Part shown: in pieces, positions 8,905 to 17,221 of the stretch
Position numbering within the stretch: position 1 is the first letter of the stretch
Layout: each line of letters opens with the position of its first letter
Source of the DNA: CAVQBJ01 sp963710725
GTDB lineage: Bacteria; Actinomycetota; Thermoleophilia; Solirubrobacterales; Solirubrobacteraceae
DNA length: 64,000 nt
Direction: 5' to 3'
Assembly (NCBI GenBank): GCA_963710725.1
Contig: CAVQBJ010000008.1
Span: forward strand, 1,240,001-1,304,000
The notes under the pieces: model-generated
Databases searched by the model: none
The model's input: only the letters and a program-made list of their open reading frames with translations
Told to the model about the DNA's origin: nothing
Made by a program: the position numbers and the translations under genes

Positions 8905-10443
8905 GTGGATAGGACCGAAACGCATGCCGTACAGCCAAATTCGGCCCCGGTCGACGATGTCGGACGCCTAGTCGACGACGCGGGGCGCTTGCGCCCGCGA
9001 CGCGCGTGGCCAAGCGACGCGACTGGGCGATCGCGGAACTCTACTCGGGCGTGGCCGCGTTATCGTCCGAGTCGGGCTCTGGAGGAGGGCGACGTTGCGC
9101 GCGTCGTCGCGACGCGCGAGCGCAACTACCGCTATGCGCTGGCGATCGCCGACATGGCCGCGGTCTCCGTCTCGATCATGCTGGCGATCGGTGTGATTGG
9201 CGGTCACGGCTTGCGCGCGAGCTACCTGGTTGCGCTCCCGCTCACCGTGGTCGTGGCAAAGGTTCTCGGGCTCTACGAGCGGGACGATCTCGTCATCCGC
9301 AAGTCGACGACCGACGAGCTTCCGAAGCTGGTCAACCTCGCCACCACCGTGTCGTTGTTGGTCTGGCTCGGCCGCCACTACATCGTCGTCGGTCAGCCCC
9401 CCACCGAGGCTCTCCTCGCTCTGTGGACGCTTCTCACGGCGACAACGTGCCTGTTCCGGGTCATGGCCCGCAACTTCGCGGCAAGGCTGTCCGCTGTGGA
9501 GCGTTGCCTGCTCCTCGGCGACGCGAGCACGTTCCACCAGGTCCGGGCGAAGCTCGGCCACACCAAGCACGCCGAACTCGTCGACCACGTCACGCTCGAC
9601 GAAGCGCTCCAGCAGCGCGGCCCGAGCCTGCACGCAATCGCCCGGCGGCACAACGTCCACCGCATCATCATCGCGGCGAGCCACGCCGGCGAGAACGACG
9701 CGACGCTCAACCTCGTCCGCGAGGCGAAGGCCACCGGTCTGCGGGTGAGCATCCTGCCGGGCATCCTCGGCGCCGTCGGCAGCGCCGTCGTCTTCGACGA
9801 CCTGTGGGGCGTGACGGTGCTCGGCGTGCCGCACTACGGTCTCTCGCGGTCGTCGAGCGCGCTCAAGCGTGCGTTCGACCTCGCCGGAGCGATTCCGCTC
9901 ACGATCCTGTTCGCGCCGGTCATGGCCATCGCGGCTGCGCTGATCAAGCTCGACAGCCACGGCCCGGTGTTCTTCCGCCAGACCCGGGTCGGTCGAGACG
10001 GCAACCACTTCCTGATCTTCAAGTTCCGCACGATGGTCGACGGCGCCGAGGCGATGAAGCACGAGCTGGCCAAGCACAACGAAGCCGATGGCCTGTTCAA
10101 GATCGCCGACGACCCGCGGATCACGCGCGTGGGAAGGTGGCTGCGTCGAAGCTGTCTTGACGAGCTGCCTCAGCTCTTCAACGTCCTCCGCGGAGAAATG
10201 AGCCTCGTGGGTCCCCGGCCGCTCGTCGTCAACGAGGACAAGCGCATCACCGGTCTTGATCGCAAGCGCCTCCACCTGACGCCCGGAATGACCGGGCCGT
10301 GGCAGATCCTCGGATCCTCGCGCGTGCCACTCTCCGAGATGGTCAAGCTGGACTATCTCTATGTGGCCAACTGGTCGCTGTGGAGCGACGTGAAGATCCT
10401 CCTGCGCACCATTCCCATGGTGCTCGAGCGGCGCGGGCAATAG
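8905..10443 (+). CDS. Undecaprenyl-phosphate sugar-1-phosphate transferase (WbaP/WcaJ-type)
   Basis: 512 aa. After a basic N-terminus come four membrane helices (about residues 78-195), a CoA-binding-like Rossmann segment (ERCLLLGDASTFHQ, about 200-310), and the C-terminal bacterial sugar transferase domain from about residue 315. That domain has the membrane re-entrant KRAFDLAGAIPL, then GPVFFRQTRVGRDG, FKFRTM, and the catalytic-core strings CLDELPQLFNVLRGEMSLVG and GPRPL. The enzyme moves a sugar-phosphate from a UDP-sugar to undecaprenyl phosphate and so starts exopolysaccharide repeat-unit synthesis. The start is a GTG with GGAG about 12 nt upstream. It is the first gene of the plus-strand part of the locus and its frame is intact. 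Confidence 0.93.
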   Translation: MDRTETHAVQPNSAPVDDVGRLVDDAGRLRPRRAWPSDATGRSRNSTRAWPRYRPSRALEEGDVARVVATRERNYRYALAIADMAAVSVSIMLAIGVIGGHGLRASYLVALPLTVVVAKVLGLYERDDLVIRKSTTDELPKLVNLATTVSLLVWLGRHYIVVGQPPTEALLALWTLLTATTCLFRVMARNFAARLSAVERCLLLGDASTFHQVRAKLGHTKHAELVDHVTLDEALQQRGPSLHAIARRHNVHRIIIAASHAGENDATLNLVREAKATGLRVSILPGILGAVGSAVVFDDLWGVTVLGVPHYGLSRSSSALKRAFDLAGAIPLTILFAPVMAIAAALIKLDSHGPVFFRQTRVGRDGNHFLIFKFRTMVDGAEAMKHELAKHNEADGLFKIADDPRITRVGRWLRRSCLDELPQLFNVLRGEMSLVGPRPLVVNEDKRITGLDRKRLHLTPGMTGPWQILGSSRVPLSEMVKLDYLYVANWSLWSDVKILLRTIPMVLERRGQ

Positions 10444-10458
10444 CCGACCGCGCAGCGT

Positions 10459-10492
10459 CGTGGCCGTCTGCGGCCACGCACGACAGACGGCC
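10459..10492. terminator. Convergent terminator region with two mutually exclusive hairpins
   Basis: Between the convergent ends of the sugar transferase and the FkbM gene, CGTGGCC (10459-10465) pairs with GGCCACG (10472-10478). Alternatively GGCCGTCTG (10462-10470) pairs perfectly with CAGACGGCC (10484-10492). Either could end transcription from both sides; there is no long T-run. Confidence 0.55.
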
Positions 10493-10494
10493 TA

Positions 10495-11160
10495 TCAGTT
10501 CCGCTCGCGCACGAACGTGACGTCCGTCTGTCGCCGGCTCACCGGGGAGAACCCACGCGCCTGCAGGCGCCGGACGCTGCTCACCATGTCGCGCGCTCCG
10601 GTCGTGTCATGGAACTCGATACACATCACCCGGACACCTAGGCCTTCCAGGTCGCAATCGTCCAGCACCGCGTACTCGGCGCCTTCGATATCCAGCTTCA
10701 GGAGATCCACCCTGTCGTGGCCGAGTTCTGCTGCGATCGTTGCGAGCCGACGCCCTGGCACCATCAGCGCGTCTGCCTCGTCGTGGCGGTCCACCGCCGA
10801 ATACGAAACCCACCCCGGGACACGTGGCGCGAAGAACTCGATCGGTGCATCCTCCACCCACAGCGCGTACGGGAGCACGGTCAGGTTGCTGTACTGGGCC
10901 GCGATCGGCTCAATGTGCTGCAGGGCCCGCGGAGTCGGATCGATCGCTACTACATCGCAACCCCGGTCGGCCAATGCAACGTCAAATGTGGCGTCTTCGC
11001 CAATTCCGACGGTGTAGCAGCACCACGTCTCATCGATCTCGCGAGGGACGGTCCACCCGCACGCGTCGCTCCCGAGGCGCTCTAGGGAGTGGCCGCTCTC
11101 GACCCTGAACCCGGCCTGAAACCGAGCCCGGGACAAGCGCTCTGCGACGGCTAACTTCAC
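10495..11160 (-). CDS. FkbM family SAM-dependent methyltransferase
   Basis: 221 aa. The Rossmann core carries TVGIGEDATFDVALADRGCD, the SAM-binding glycine loop. The acidic ribose-binding residue is in VVAIDPTP, and the FkbM hallmark LLKLDIEGAEYAVLDD lies near residue 150. FkbM enzymes O-methylate sugars or polyketides, and in exopolysaccharide loci usually decorate a glycan residue. It starts with GTG and is the last of three consecutive minus-strand methyltransferase genes (12715 to 10495), which may form one operon with short gaps of 41-65 bases. Confidence 0.85.
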   Translation of the reverse strand: MKLAVAERLSRARFQAGFRVESGHSLERLGSDACGWTVPREIDETWCCYTVGIGEDATFDVALADRGCDVVAIDPTPRALQHIEPIAAQYSNLTVLPYALWVEDAPIEFFAPRVPGWVSYSAVDRHDEADALMVPGRRLATIAAELGHDRVDLLKLDIEGAEYAVLDDCDLEGLGVRVMCIEFHDTTGARDMVSSVRRLQARGFSPVSRRQTDVTFVRERN

Positions 11161-11201
11161 AGTTCAGAAGTAAAGCAGACGGGGCTTACGCGCGGCCGCC
11201 G

Positions 11202-11912
11202 TCATCTCGGGGCGAAGTAGTGATGCTGCCACTCGGTCGTTGTCGACCGCTCGGTGAGCATGGCGAAATGCTCGTAGTACTTCTGGGCCAGCCATTCAGA
11301 TTTGGCCGATGCCACGACCACGCGCGTGCGCAGGGCATCACCCTGCGCCTTGAATGCCTCGTACGGAAAGTACGCTCGCTCGGCGACGACCGTACCACCC
11401 GCGTGACGCACGAGCGCGCGCGCGGTGGACCGCGAAAAGAACTGCACATGCCCGGCCGCGTTGTCGGTCCGTTCTCTACCGAGCATGGCGCGCACCTCGC
11501 TCCTCGCGCGGCCGAGGACGTTATCTTCAATCGGCACCTCGACGATGACGGCGCGGGCCCGCGTGAGTGCCTGCGCGAGTAACACGGCGGGCGACAAGAG
11601 ATGCTCGAGGACATGTGAGATGATTGCGACGTCGAACGTTCGACCGGGGAAAGCACTGTCGAAGGTCTCGGCCTCGAGCGCCGCCAAACGCGCGATGTGC
11701 CGCGCCGCGACCTGCTCGCACAGTGCACTCGCCGGCTCGCAAGCCCAATATTCCTCGGCGAACCCGCGCCGGTCGAGCGCTGCCAGCACGGCGCCGGTGC
11801 CGCATCCGATCTCGACCACCGTCTTCGTTCCGGGGGGCGCGAGCCGAACCACACTCTCCGCCTTCTCGTCGGCCCCGCGTGTGTGCCAATCGTAGATGTC
11901 CATGTCAGTCAT
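11202..11912 (-). CDS. Class I SAM-dependent methyltransferase
   Basis: 236 aa from the ATG at 11912 (a GTG three codons earlier is also possible). Motif I is VVEIGCGTGAVLAALDR (near residue 31), motif II is the acidic WACEPA, and motif IV/post-I is FDVAIISHVLEHL. These define a Methyltransf_11/12-type fold. In this context it probably methylates a sugar or lipid-linked intermediate. The middle gene of a three-methyltransferase set on the minus strand; frame intact. Confidence 0.85.
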   Translation of the reverse strand: MTDMDIYDWHTRGADEKAESVVRLAPPGTKTVVEIGCGTGAVLAALDRRGFAEEYWACEPASALCEQVAARHIARLAALEAETFDSAFPGRTFDVAIISHVLEHLLSPAVLLAQALTRARAVIVEVPIEDNVLGRARSEVRAMLGRERTDNAAGHVQFFSRSTARALVRHAGGTVVAERAYFPYEAFKAQGDALRTRVVVASAKSEWLAQKYYEHFAMLTERSTTTEWQHHYFAPR

Positions 11913-11977
11913 GGTTGACACACTCTAACGCACGCCCCTGGACGGCCTTACCCACCGGGGCGCCTGCCGACGCCGCG

Positions 11978-12715
11978 TTAAACCGCGCGTCGGAACAGAA
12001 AATCCGCCTGCAGCGCAACGCCATCAGCTCGGCGCGCGACGCCGATCACGTCTACCAGCCGCAGTCCGCGATCGGCAAGAAACGCGACCACCTCCCCGAC
12101 CAGTGCTTGCCCGGTGTACAACGGCACGAACGACGCCTCGACGAAGACCTCGTCCACGAGCGCCAGGCGGTCCCCGGCGCCGCGAAGCACGTCGAGCTCG
12201 AGACCCTGCACATCGATCTTCAGTAGACACGGACGAGACAGGTCGTCGGTCAAGTAGCTGGACAGGACGTCAACCTGCACGGACACCTTGCGCGCCTCCT
12301 GTGTTCCGGGGAAGGCCCGCACCTGCTCCGGTCCGATCGGCAGGAGAGATGAGGAGTCATCCTGCGCCGACACGTGCAGCGTGGTCTCGCCCGCCGATGC
12401 GCCCAGCGCAACACGATGGAGCTCGCCGTGGAGACCGGCGAGTACACGCGCAGCGGTGTCCTGGGCGTCCGGTAGAGGCTCGAAACTGATGATGCGTGCT
12501 CCGGGGAACCGAGCCCGAGCAAACACGGCGAACTGACCACGAGACGCGCCGACGTCAAGAACGGTCGCGAAGTCCGCAGCGAAGGGCACGGGCGCATGTT
12601 CGAGCGACGGATACACCCCATGACGCAGCCCAACGTACGCGCCGCGCCACAACCGCGGCCGCCGCAGCAGCGCCGCAACCTTGGAGACTCTTACTCGGGC
12701 CAGCGCAAGATTCAT
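11978..12715 (-). CDS. FkbM family SAM-dependent methyltransferase
   Basis: 245 aa from the ATG at 12715 (MNLALARVRVSK). The SAM loop is VLDVGASRGQFAVFAR, the acidic residue is in IISFEPLPDA, and the FkbM signature is CLLKIDVQGLELDVLRGAG. The C-terminal YTGQALVGEVVAFLADRGLR is usual for the family. It is likely to methylate a sugar of the exopolysaccharide. It shares little sequence with the other FkbM protein at 10495-11160 outside the motifs, so the two probably act on different positions or sugars. Confidence 0.87.
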   Translation of the reverse strand: MNLALARVRVSKVAALLRRPRLWRGAYVGLRHGVYPSLEHAPVPFAADFATVLDVGASRGQFAVFARARFPGARIISFEPLPDAQDTAARVLAGLHGELHRVALGASAGETTLHVSAQDDSSSLLPIGPEQVRAFPGTQEARKVSVQVDVLSSYLTDDLSRPCLLKIDVQGLELDVLRGAGDRLALVDEVFVEASFVPLYTGQALVGEVVAFLADRGLRLVDVIGVARRADGVALQADFLFRRAV

Positions 12716-13112
12716 GTTACGTGGCTTCCACAGCGATCTGTCGGTCGATGCCCCCGGCGCACAAGGTCGCTCATTCAAGCAGACGGCCAGCGTAAGCCGC
12801 ACCGCTCACCGCAGAGCGCTGGCATGGGTTCACGGCCACTATCCGATTCTGCCTGCACCGGGCCGGGCTGACGCCCGACGATCATTATCATCTGCTCTGT
12901 GCTGACCGTCCGAGAGACATACTGCCCCCGTCGCGGCACGACGACGTAGCGCGGCTGGCTGTTCTGCCCCACGTTCCGGAGGCGAGCACACTGTTGATAA
13001 CCCCTTGGCCGTCGAGCGCCGTCCCTACGCCATCGGCAGAACGATCCACGCATCACCGGCCGGGCGCACCGGCCGGCACCGCCACAGACGTCGCCAACGG
13101 GAGTGAGTCCCG
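12716..13112. other. Divergent intergenic region, 397 bases
   Basis: This region separates the minus-strand methyltransferase set from the plus-strand glycosyltransferase series and should contain promoters for both. Near the plus-strand gene are a GC hairpin (GGCCGG/CCGGCC, about 13057-13077) and GGGAG about 10 bases before the ATG at 13113. No gene, tRNA or recognised riboswitch was seen. Confidence 0.4.
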
Positions 13113-14240
13113 ATGAGCTCACGCGAGCAAACCGGCGACCGACGGCGCCCCGGGGTCGTCATCCTGCAGACCGTCTCACCGGACTATCGCCAAGCGGTCT
13201 GGCAGACGCTAACGCGCCTCAGCCCACACCGCGTCCTGATCATCGCCGGAACGCGCTATTTCTCTCCCAGCATCGTTACGAGACATCGAGACGGCTCTGC
13301 GCTGCTGCTCGTGCAAAACCGGTTCCTGTTCAACCACCGCGTGCTCGTCCAGCGACTGCCCGTCCGAGCGCTGCTGCGCGCCGATGTGGTCATCGCCGAA
13401 CTGAATCCTCGCATCGTCACCACCTGGCTGGTACTCATCGCGCGGCGCCTCATGGGCCGTCGCAGCGTTCTCTGGGGCCACGCCTTCTCCGGGTCTGGGC
13501 CATCGGGAAATGCCGATCGTGTTCGGCGATTGATGCGGCGCATGGCCGATACGCTCGTCGTCTATACCGAGAGCGAGCGGACCGCCGTGTCGAGGCATAC
13601 ACCGCATCGAGATGTGGTGGTCGCGCCGAATGCCCTCTTCACTCGAGAGCAGATGCAGCCGCGCCCCACGTCGCGCCCCGTGCGCGACTTCGTATATGTC
13701 GGACGTCTCATCGCCGACAAGCGTCCGGACCTCCTGGTCCGGGCCTTCCTCAGGGCCGCCGATCGTCTCCCCCCCGGCTCGCGCCTGCTGATGGTCGGCG
13801 ACGGGCCGCTTCGCGATCAGCTGGAACGTGAGGTGGCTGACGCGGGGCTCGGCGACCGAGTGAAGTTTCTCGGCCACGTCGGCGACCTGGAGGGCCTGCG
13901 CGGCATATATCTCACGGCGCTGGCGAGCGTGTCACCAGGCTATGTCGGCCTCTCCATCATCCAGAGCCTCGCATTCGGCGTGCCGATGATCATCGCGGAT
14001 CACGAGCCCCACTCGCCGGAGATCGAGGCGGCAGACCCTGGTCTCAACTGTGTCTTCTTCCGGGCCGGATCGGTCTCCGCTCTTGCCGATGCCCTGCTCG
14101 CGGTGCACGCCGAGGCCGGCGATTGGCAGCAGCGCGCGCCGGCGATCTCAGCGGATTGCCGGCGCCGCTATTCGGTCGAAGTGCTCGCCGAGCGCTTGCT
14201 GGACGCTTGCCGCCCGCCGGCCCGTCGGGCGCAGTCATGA
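13113..14240 (+). CDS. GT4-type glycosyltransferase lacking the usual EX7E motif
   Basis: 375 aa, GT-B fold. The N-terminal half contains ADVVIAELNPRIVTTWL and RSVLWGHAFSGSG. The C-terminal half has FVYVGRLIADKRPDLLVRAF, LLMVGDGPLRDQLE and VKFLGHV, which bind the nucleotide-sugar donor. Where most GT4 enzymes carry E-x7-E, this one reads SPGYVGLSIIQSLAFGVPM, with Gly and Gln at the expected Glu positions. It still should be a retaining-type sugar transferase for repeat-unit assembly, but catalysis may differ. It begins the plus-strand series of two glycosyltransferases, two methyltransferases and a polymerase. Confidence 0.85.
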   Translation: MSSREQTGDRRRPGVVILQTVSPDYRQAVWQTLTRLSPHRVLIIAGTRYFSPSIVTRHRDGSALLLVQNRFLFNHRVLVQRLPVRALLRADVVIAELNPRIVTTWLVLIARRLMGRRSVLWGHAFSGSGPSGNADRVRRLMRRMADTLVVYTESERTAVSRHTPHRDVVVAPNALFTREQMQPRPTSRPVRDFVYVGRLIADKRPDLLVRAFLRAADRLPPGSRLLMVGDGPLRDQLEREVADAGLGDRVKFLGHVGDLEGLRGIYLTALASVSPGYVGLSIIQSLAFGVPMIIADHEPHSPEIEAADPGLNCVFFRAGSVSALADALLAVHAEAGDWQQRAPAISADCRRRYSVEVLAERLLDACRPPARRAQS

Positions 14241-14295
14241 CCTCGTACTTGCGCCCGACCGGACACCGCCGACCCCTATCCGGAGCGCACCGCAC

Positions 14296-15480
14296 ATGCG
14301 TATCTTGATTGTCAACAACTTCGCGCGCATCACGGGTGGTGCCGATCTGCACTGTCTCGAACTGGCCGAAGGACTGCGCGAGCGCGGGCATGAGGTCGCG
14401 TTTCTGGCGACGCGCGATCCGAACAACCAGGAAACCCAAGGCGCCTTCGTGTCACTGTCCGTGTCAAATGCGACACGGTCCGCCGTCACTGGAGCCTCGG
14501 CGATGCAGGTGGCGGCCCGCTCACTCTGGAACCGCGAGGCGGCGAAAGCCACGGACGTCCTCGTCACCCGCTTCAAGCCAGACGTCGTCCACCTCCACAA
14601 GCTCTACGTCCAGCTATCGGTCGCTCCCGTCGTTATTGCTGGGCGCCACGGGATACCGCTCGTCCAAACCGTGCACGACTACGAGTTCACCGCGGCCGCG
14701 ACCACCGATGCCACCTGCGGCTGGATCGATCGCGTCGAGCCGCAGGCTCGCTACCGACTGCTCAACACGCTGCTGTACGCGACCAAGCGCCTTGCGCACC
14801 GCCCGCGCGTCACCGAGTGGATCGCCGTCTCGCGGTCGACGGCAGCGGTATATGAGGCGAGTGGCATCACGGCCAGCGTCCTGCCGAACTTCACGCTGGC
14901 GGTCTCTGACTCCGGAAAACTCCCCGACTTCGATCGGCGGCACGGCGTGTTGTATTTCGGGCGACTCTCCGAGGAGAAGGGGCTCGCCGACGTCCTCGCC
15001 ATGGCGACGGCTACACCCGAGCTCGAGTTCAAGATCGCGGGCCAAGGACCGCTGCAAGAGCTCGTCGAGAGCGCAGCCGCCTCCTCCCCCAACATCCGGT
15101 ACCTCGGTAGCCTCAGCCCGTCCGATGTGATCGACCAATTGCGCGCCGCGCGGATCGTCGTGATGCCATCGCGCTGGCAGGAGCCTGGGCCGCTCGCGTC
15201 GCTCGAGGCGATGGCACAGGGCGTCCCGGTCGTTGCCTACGCAAACGGCGGCCTGGCCGAGTACGTCGGCGACGCGCGGGCGGGCCTCGTGATTCGTGAG
15301 TCGGCCTCCGAGCTCACGCGCGCCGTGACCAGCCTGTACCACGACCGCGAGCGATGGCAAGAGTTGTCTGACGCGGGTCCCGTGGCGGTCGCCGAACGGC
15401 ATAGCCGAGGCCGGTATCTGGATGCGCTCGAGCGCTTATATGCACAGGCCGTTGCCGGTGGCCACGCGAGTTCCACCTGA
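14296..15480 (+). CDS. GT4 family glycosyltransferase
   Basis: 394 aa from the ATG at 14296 (MRILIVNNFARITGGADLHC). The Gly-rich acceptor loop is GGADLH, followed by VVHLHKLYVQLS and QTVHDYEFTAAAT. The donor half carries YFGRLSEEKGLADVLA and FKIAGQGPL, with a complete EX7E motif in EPGPLASLEAMAQGVPVVAY. It transfers a sugar from a nucleotide donor to the growing repeat unit in the cytoplasm. It lies 55 bases after the preceding glycosyltransferase, probably in one operon. A longer upstream frame exists but overlaps the previous gene and has no family similarity. Confidence 0.92.
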   Translation: MRILIVNNFARITGGADLHCLELAEGLRERGHEVAFLATRDPNNQETQGAFVSLSVSNATRSAVTGASAMQVAARSLWNREAAKATDVLVTRFKPDVVHLHKLYVQLSVAPVVIAGRHGIPLVQTVHDYEFTAAATTDATCGWIDRVEPQARYRLLNTLLYATKRLAHRPRVTEWIAVSRSTAAVYEASGITASVLPNFTLAVSDSGKLPDFDRRHGVLYFGRLSEEKGLADVLAMATATPELEFKIAGQGPLQELVESAAASSPNIRYLGSLSPSDVIDQLRAARIVVMPSRWQEPGPLASLEAMAQGVPVVAYANGGLAEYVGDARAGLVIRESASELTRAVTSLYHDRERWQELSDAGPVAVAERHSRGRYLDALERLYAQAVAGGHASST

Positions 15481-15537
15481 CACACTCCGTCGCTGGTCGA
15501 TCTCGGAGCGCCCGCTATAATCGCCAGCCCTGCTCTC

Positions 15538-16254
15538 GTGGGTCTCGCGGCGAGGACGATTACCATAGCCGGGCCTACCGTCATATCAGCCATCCTGCAA
15601 GAACCAATACGACTCAATCTGGGCGCCGCGCGCTCAGGCGTCGACGGTTGGACGAACGTCGACAAGTCGCTCGGGCCGTGGCTCGAGCAACACCCGGCGA
15701 TGAAACGCGGGCTCAGGTGGGCGCGAGTCCTGTCCGCCGAGCAATACAGTCACCGCTGGCCGTCTGACATCGTACGTGTCGACATCACGAAGCGGTTCCC
15801 GTGGCGCGCGGGCTCGGTCGACTCGATCTATTCGTCGCATACGTTCGAGCATCTGTCGCGCGCCGAGGTCGCCGCTGTGCTCGACAACTGCCTGCGTGCC
15901 CTTCGCCCGGGTGGGGTGCTCCGCCTCGTGCTTCCGGACCTCGAGAAGGCCGTCGCCCGTTATCTGGAGAGCAAGGAGGCTGGCGACCCGTCCGCGGCCG
16001 ATCAGCTCGTCCGGTACCTGGAACTCACCACGGATCGGAGCGGACCGTGGCTGTTCCGCCTCGCCGCGGGGACGTTCCACCGAGACCACCGCTGGATGTA
16101 CGATGCCGAGTCGATGATGCTCGTTCTCCGTGAGCGAGGATGGAGCGACGTGACACAGTGGTCGTTCCGACTTGGCGACTGTCCAGACCTCGAGCGCGTC
16201 GAATCAGGAAGAGAGAATGAGAGCTTTTACGTTGAGGCCCGTCGGCCATCTTGA
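15538..16254 (+). CDS. Class I SAM-dependent methyltransferase
   Basis: 238 aa. It opens IRLNLGAARSGVDGWTNVD, a variant SAM loop typical of methyltransferases in polysaccharide loci. DSIYSSHTFEHLSRAEVAAV is the post-I segment and RPGGVLRLVLPDL the motif III strand. FHRDHRWMYDAESM near residue 180 resembles the predicted SAM-dependent methyltransferases linked to glycan modification. The GTG start is uncertain; the conserved part begins near residue 20. It follows the second glycosyltransferase by 57 bases. Confidence 0.82.
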   Translation: MGLAARTITIAGPTVISAILQEPIRLNLGAARSGVDGWTNVDKSLGPWLEQHPAMKRGLRWARVLSAEQYSHRWPSDIVRVDITKRFPWRAGSVDSIYSSHTFEHLSRAEVAAVLDNCLRALRPGGVLRLVLPDLEKAVARYLESKEAGDPSAADQLVRYLELTTDRSGPWLFRLAAGTFHRDHRWMYDAESMMLVLRERGWSDVTQWSFRLGDCPDLERVESGRENESFYVEARRPS

Positions 16255-16346
16255 CGTGCGAATGGCGCGCGTCCCGTGCGCCGCTGTGACCCGGAGCTCC
16301 CTGGCGTCGACGATCGGTCCGTTGCGATCTCGGGTCGGTCGTCTGG

Positions 16347-17117
16347 ATGTCTGACTCGGCGCTCCTCGATCAGCTCATCGCCGGGGCAGAGACCGCCGGA
16401 GCTGCGCGGGATCGCATGCGGGCCGCGGGTGGGCAGCTTCCTGCGCGGTATGCCGAATCGTGGGCCGCCCCGTTCCTGGCCTACGCAGCACCCGCTCTGG
16501 TTCCGGGGGCACGGATCCTCGACGTCGGCGCCGGGAGGCGGCCTACGCTGTCGCCGGACGCGCGGCCGCCCGACTGCCGATACGTCGGTCTCGACATCGA
16601 TGACGCCGAGCTGCGAAGCGCGCCCGCGGGCGCCTATGACGAGATCGTCGTCGCGGACATCGCCGCTGCTCCGCCGCCTGGGCTGGACTCGTTCGATCTG
16701 ATCCTCAGTTGGCAGGTCCTCGAGCACGTTCCTTCGCTCGAGGCGACGGTGGGGAACCTTCGAGGTCTGCTCACCCCCGGCGGTCGGCTGGTCTTCCTCG
16801 TCTCGGGACGTTACGCGGCCTTCGCGCTCATCGCCCGGGTCGTCCCCCATGCGCTGCGGGTCCGGGCGATGGCCACACTGATCGGCTCAGACCCGGACAC
16901 CAAGTTCCCGACGTACTACGACGGCTGCTACGCAACGGCGCTCGAGCGTGCGCTCACCCCGTTCTCGCACAGCGAAATCCTGCCCCGATACCGCGGCGCC
17001 GGCTACTTCTCCTTCTGGCGCCCACTCGAGGCGACCTATCTGGCTTACGAGAATTGGGCCTGCCACGGCTCGCGCCGTAACCTCGCCACGCACTACGTCG
17101 TCCTGGCGATCCGGTAG
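16347..17117 (+). CDS. Class I SAM-dependent methyltransferase
   Basis: 256 aa from ATG. Motif I is ARILDVGAGRRPTL, the acidic ribose-binding residue is in YVGLDIDDAEL, then DLILSWQVLEHVPSLEATV and LLTPGGRLVFLVSG. A C-terminal extension (TKFPTYYDGCYATALERAL, FSFWRPLEATYLAYENW) may bind the acceptor. Likely role: methylation of a lipid-linked sugar or its aglycone. It lies between the other methyltransferase and the membrane polymerase on the same strand; frame intact. Confidence 0.85.
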   Translation: MSDSALLDQLIAGAETAGAARDRMRAAGGQLPARYAESWAAPFLAYAAPALVPGARILDVGAGRRPTLSPDARPPDCRYVGLDIDDAELRSAPAGAYDEIVVADIAAAPPPGLDSFDLILSWQVLEHVPSLEATVGNLRGLLTPGGRLVFLVSGRYAAFALIARVVPHALRVRAMATLIGSDPDTKFPTYYDGCYATALERALTPFSHSEILPRYRGAGYFSFWRPLEATYLAYENWACHGSRRNLATHYVVLAIR

Positions 17118-17221
17118 GAGGATTCGAGGCCGACACGGCCACGCTGGCCGGTCGCTCTCATACCCGTGGCCACCTCGAACCGGAGACGCTCTCGCCCAGT
17201 CCGCCCGCCGCCGAGAACGAC

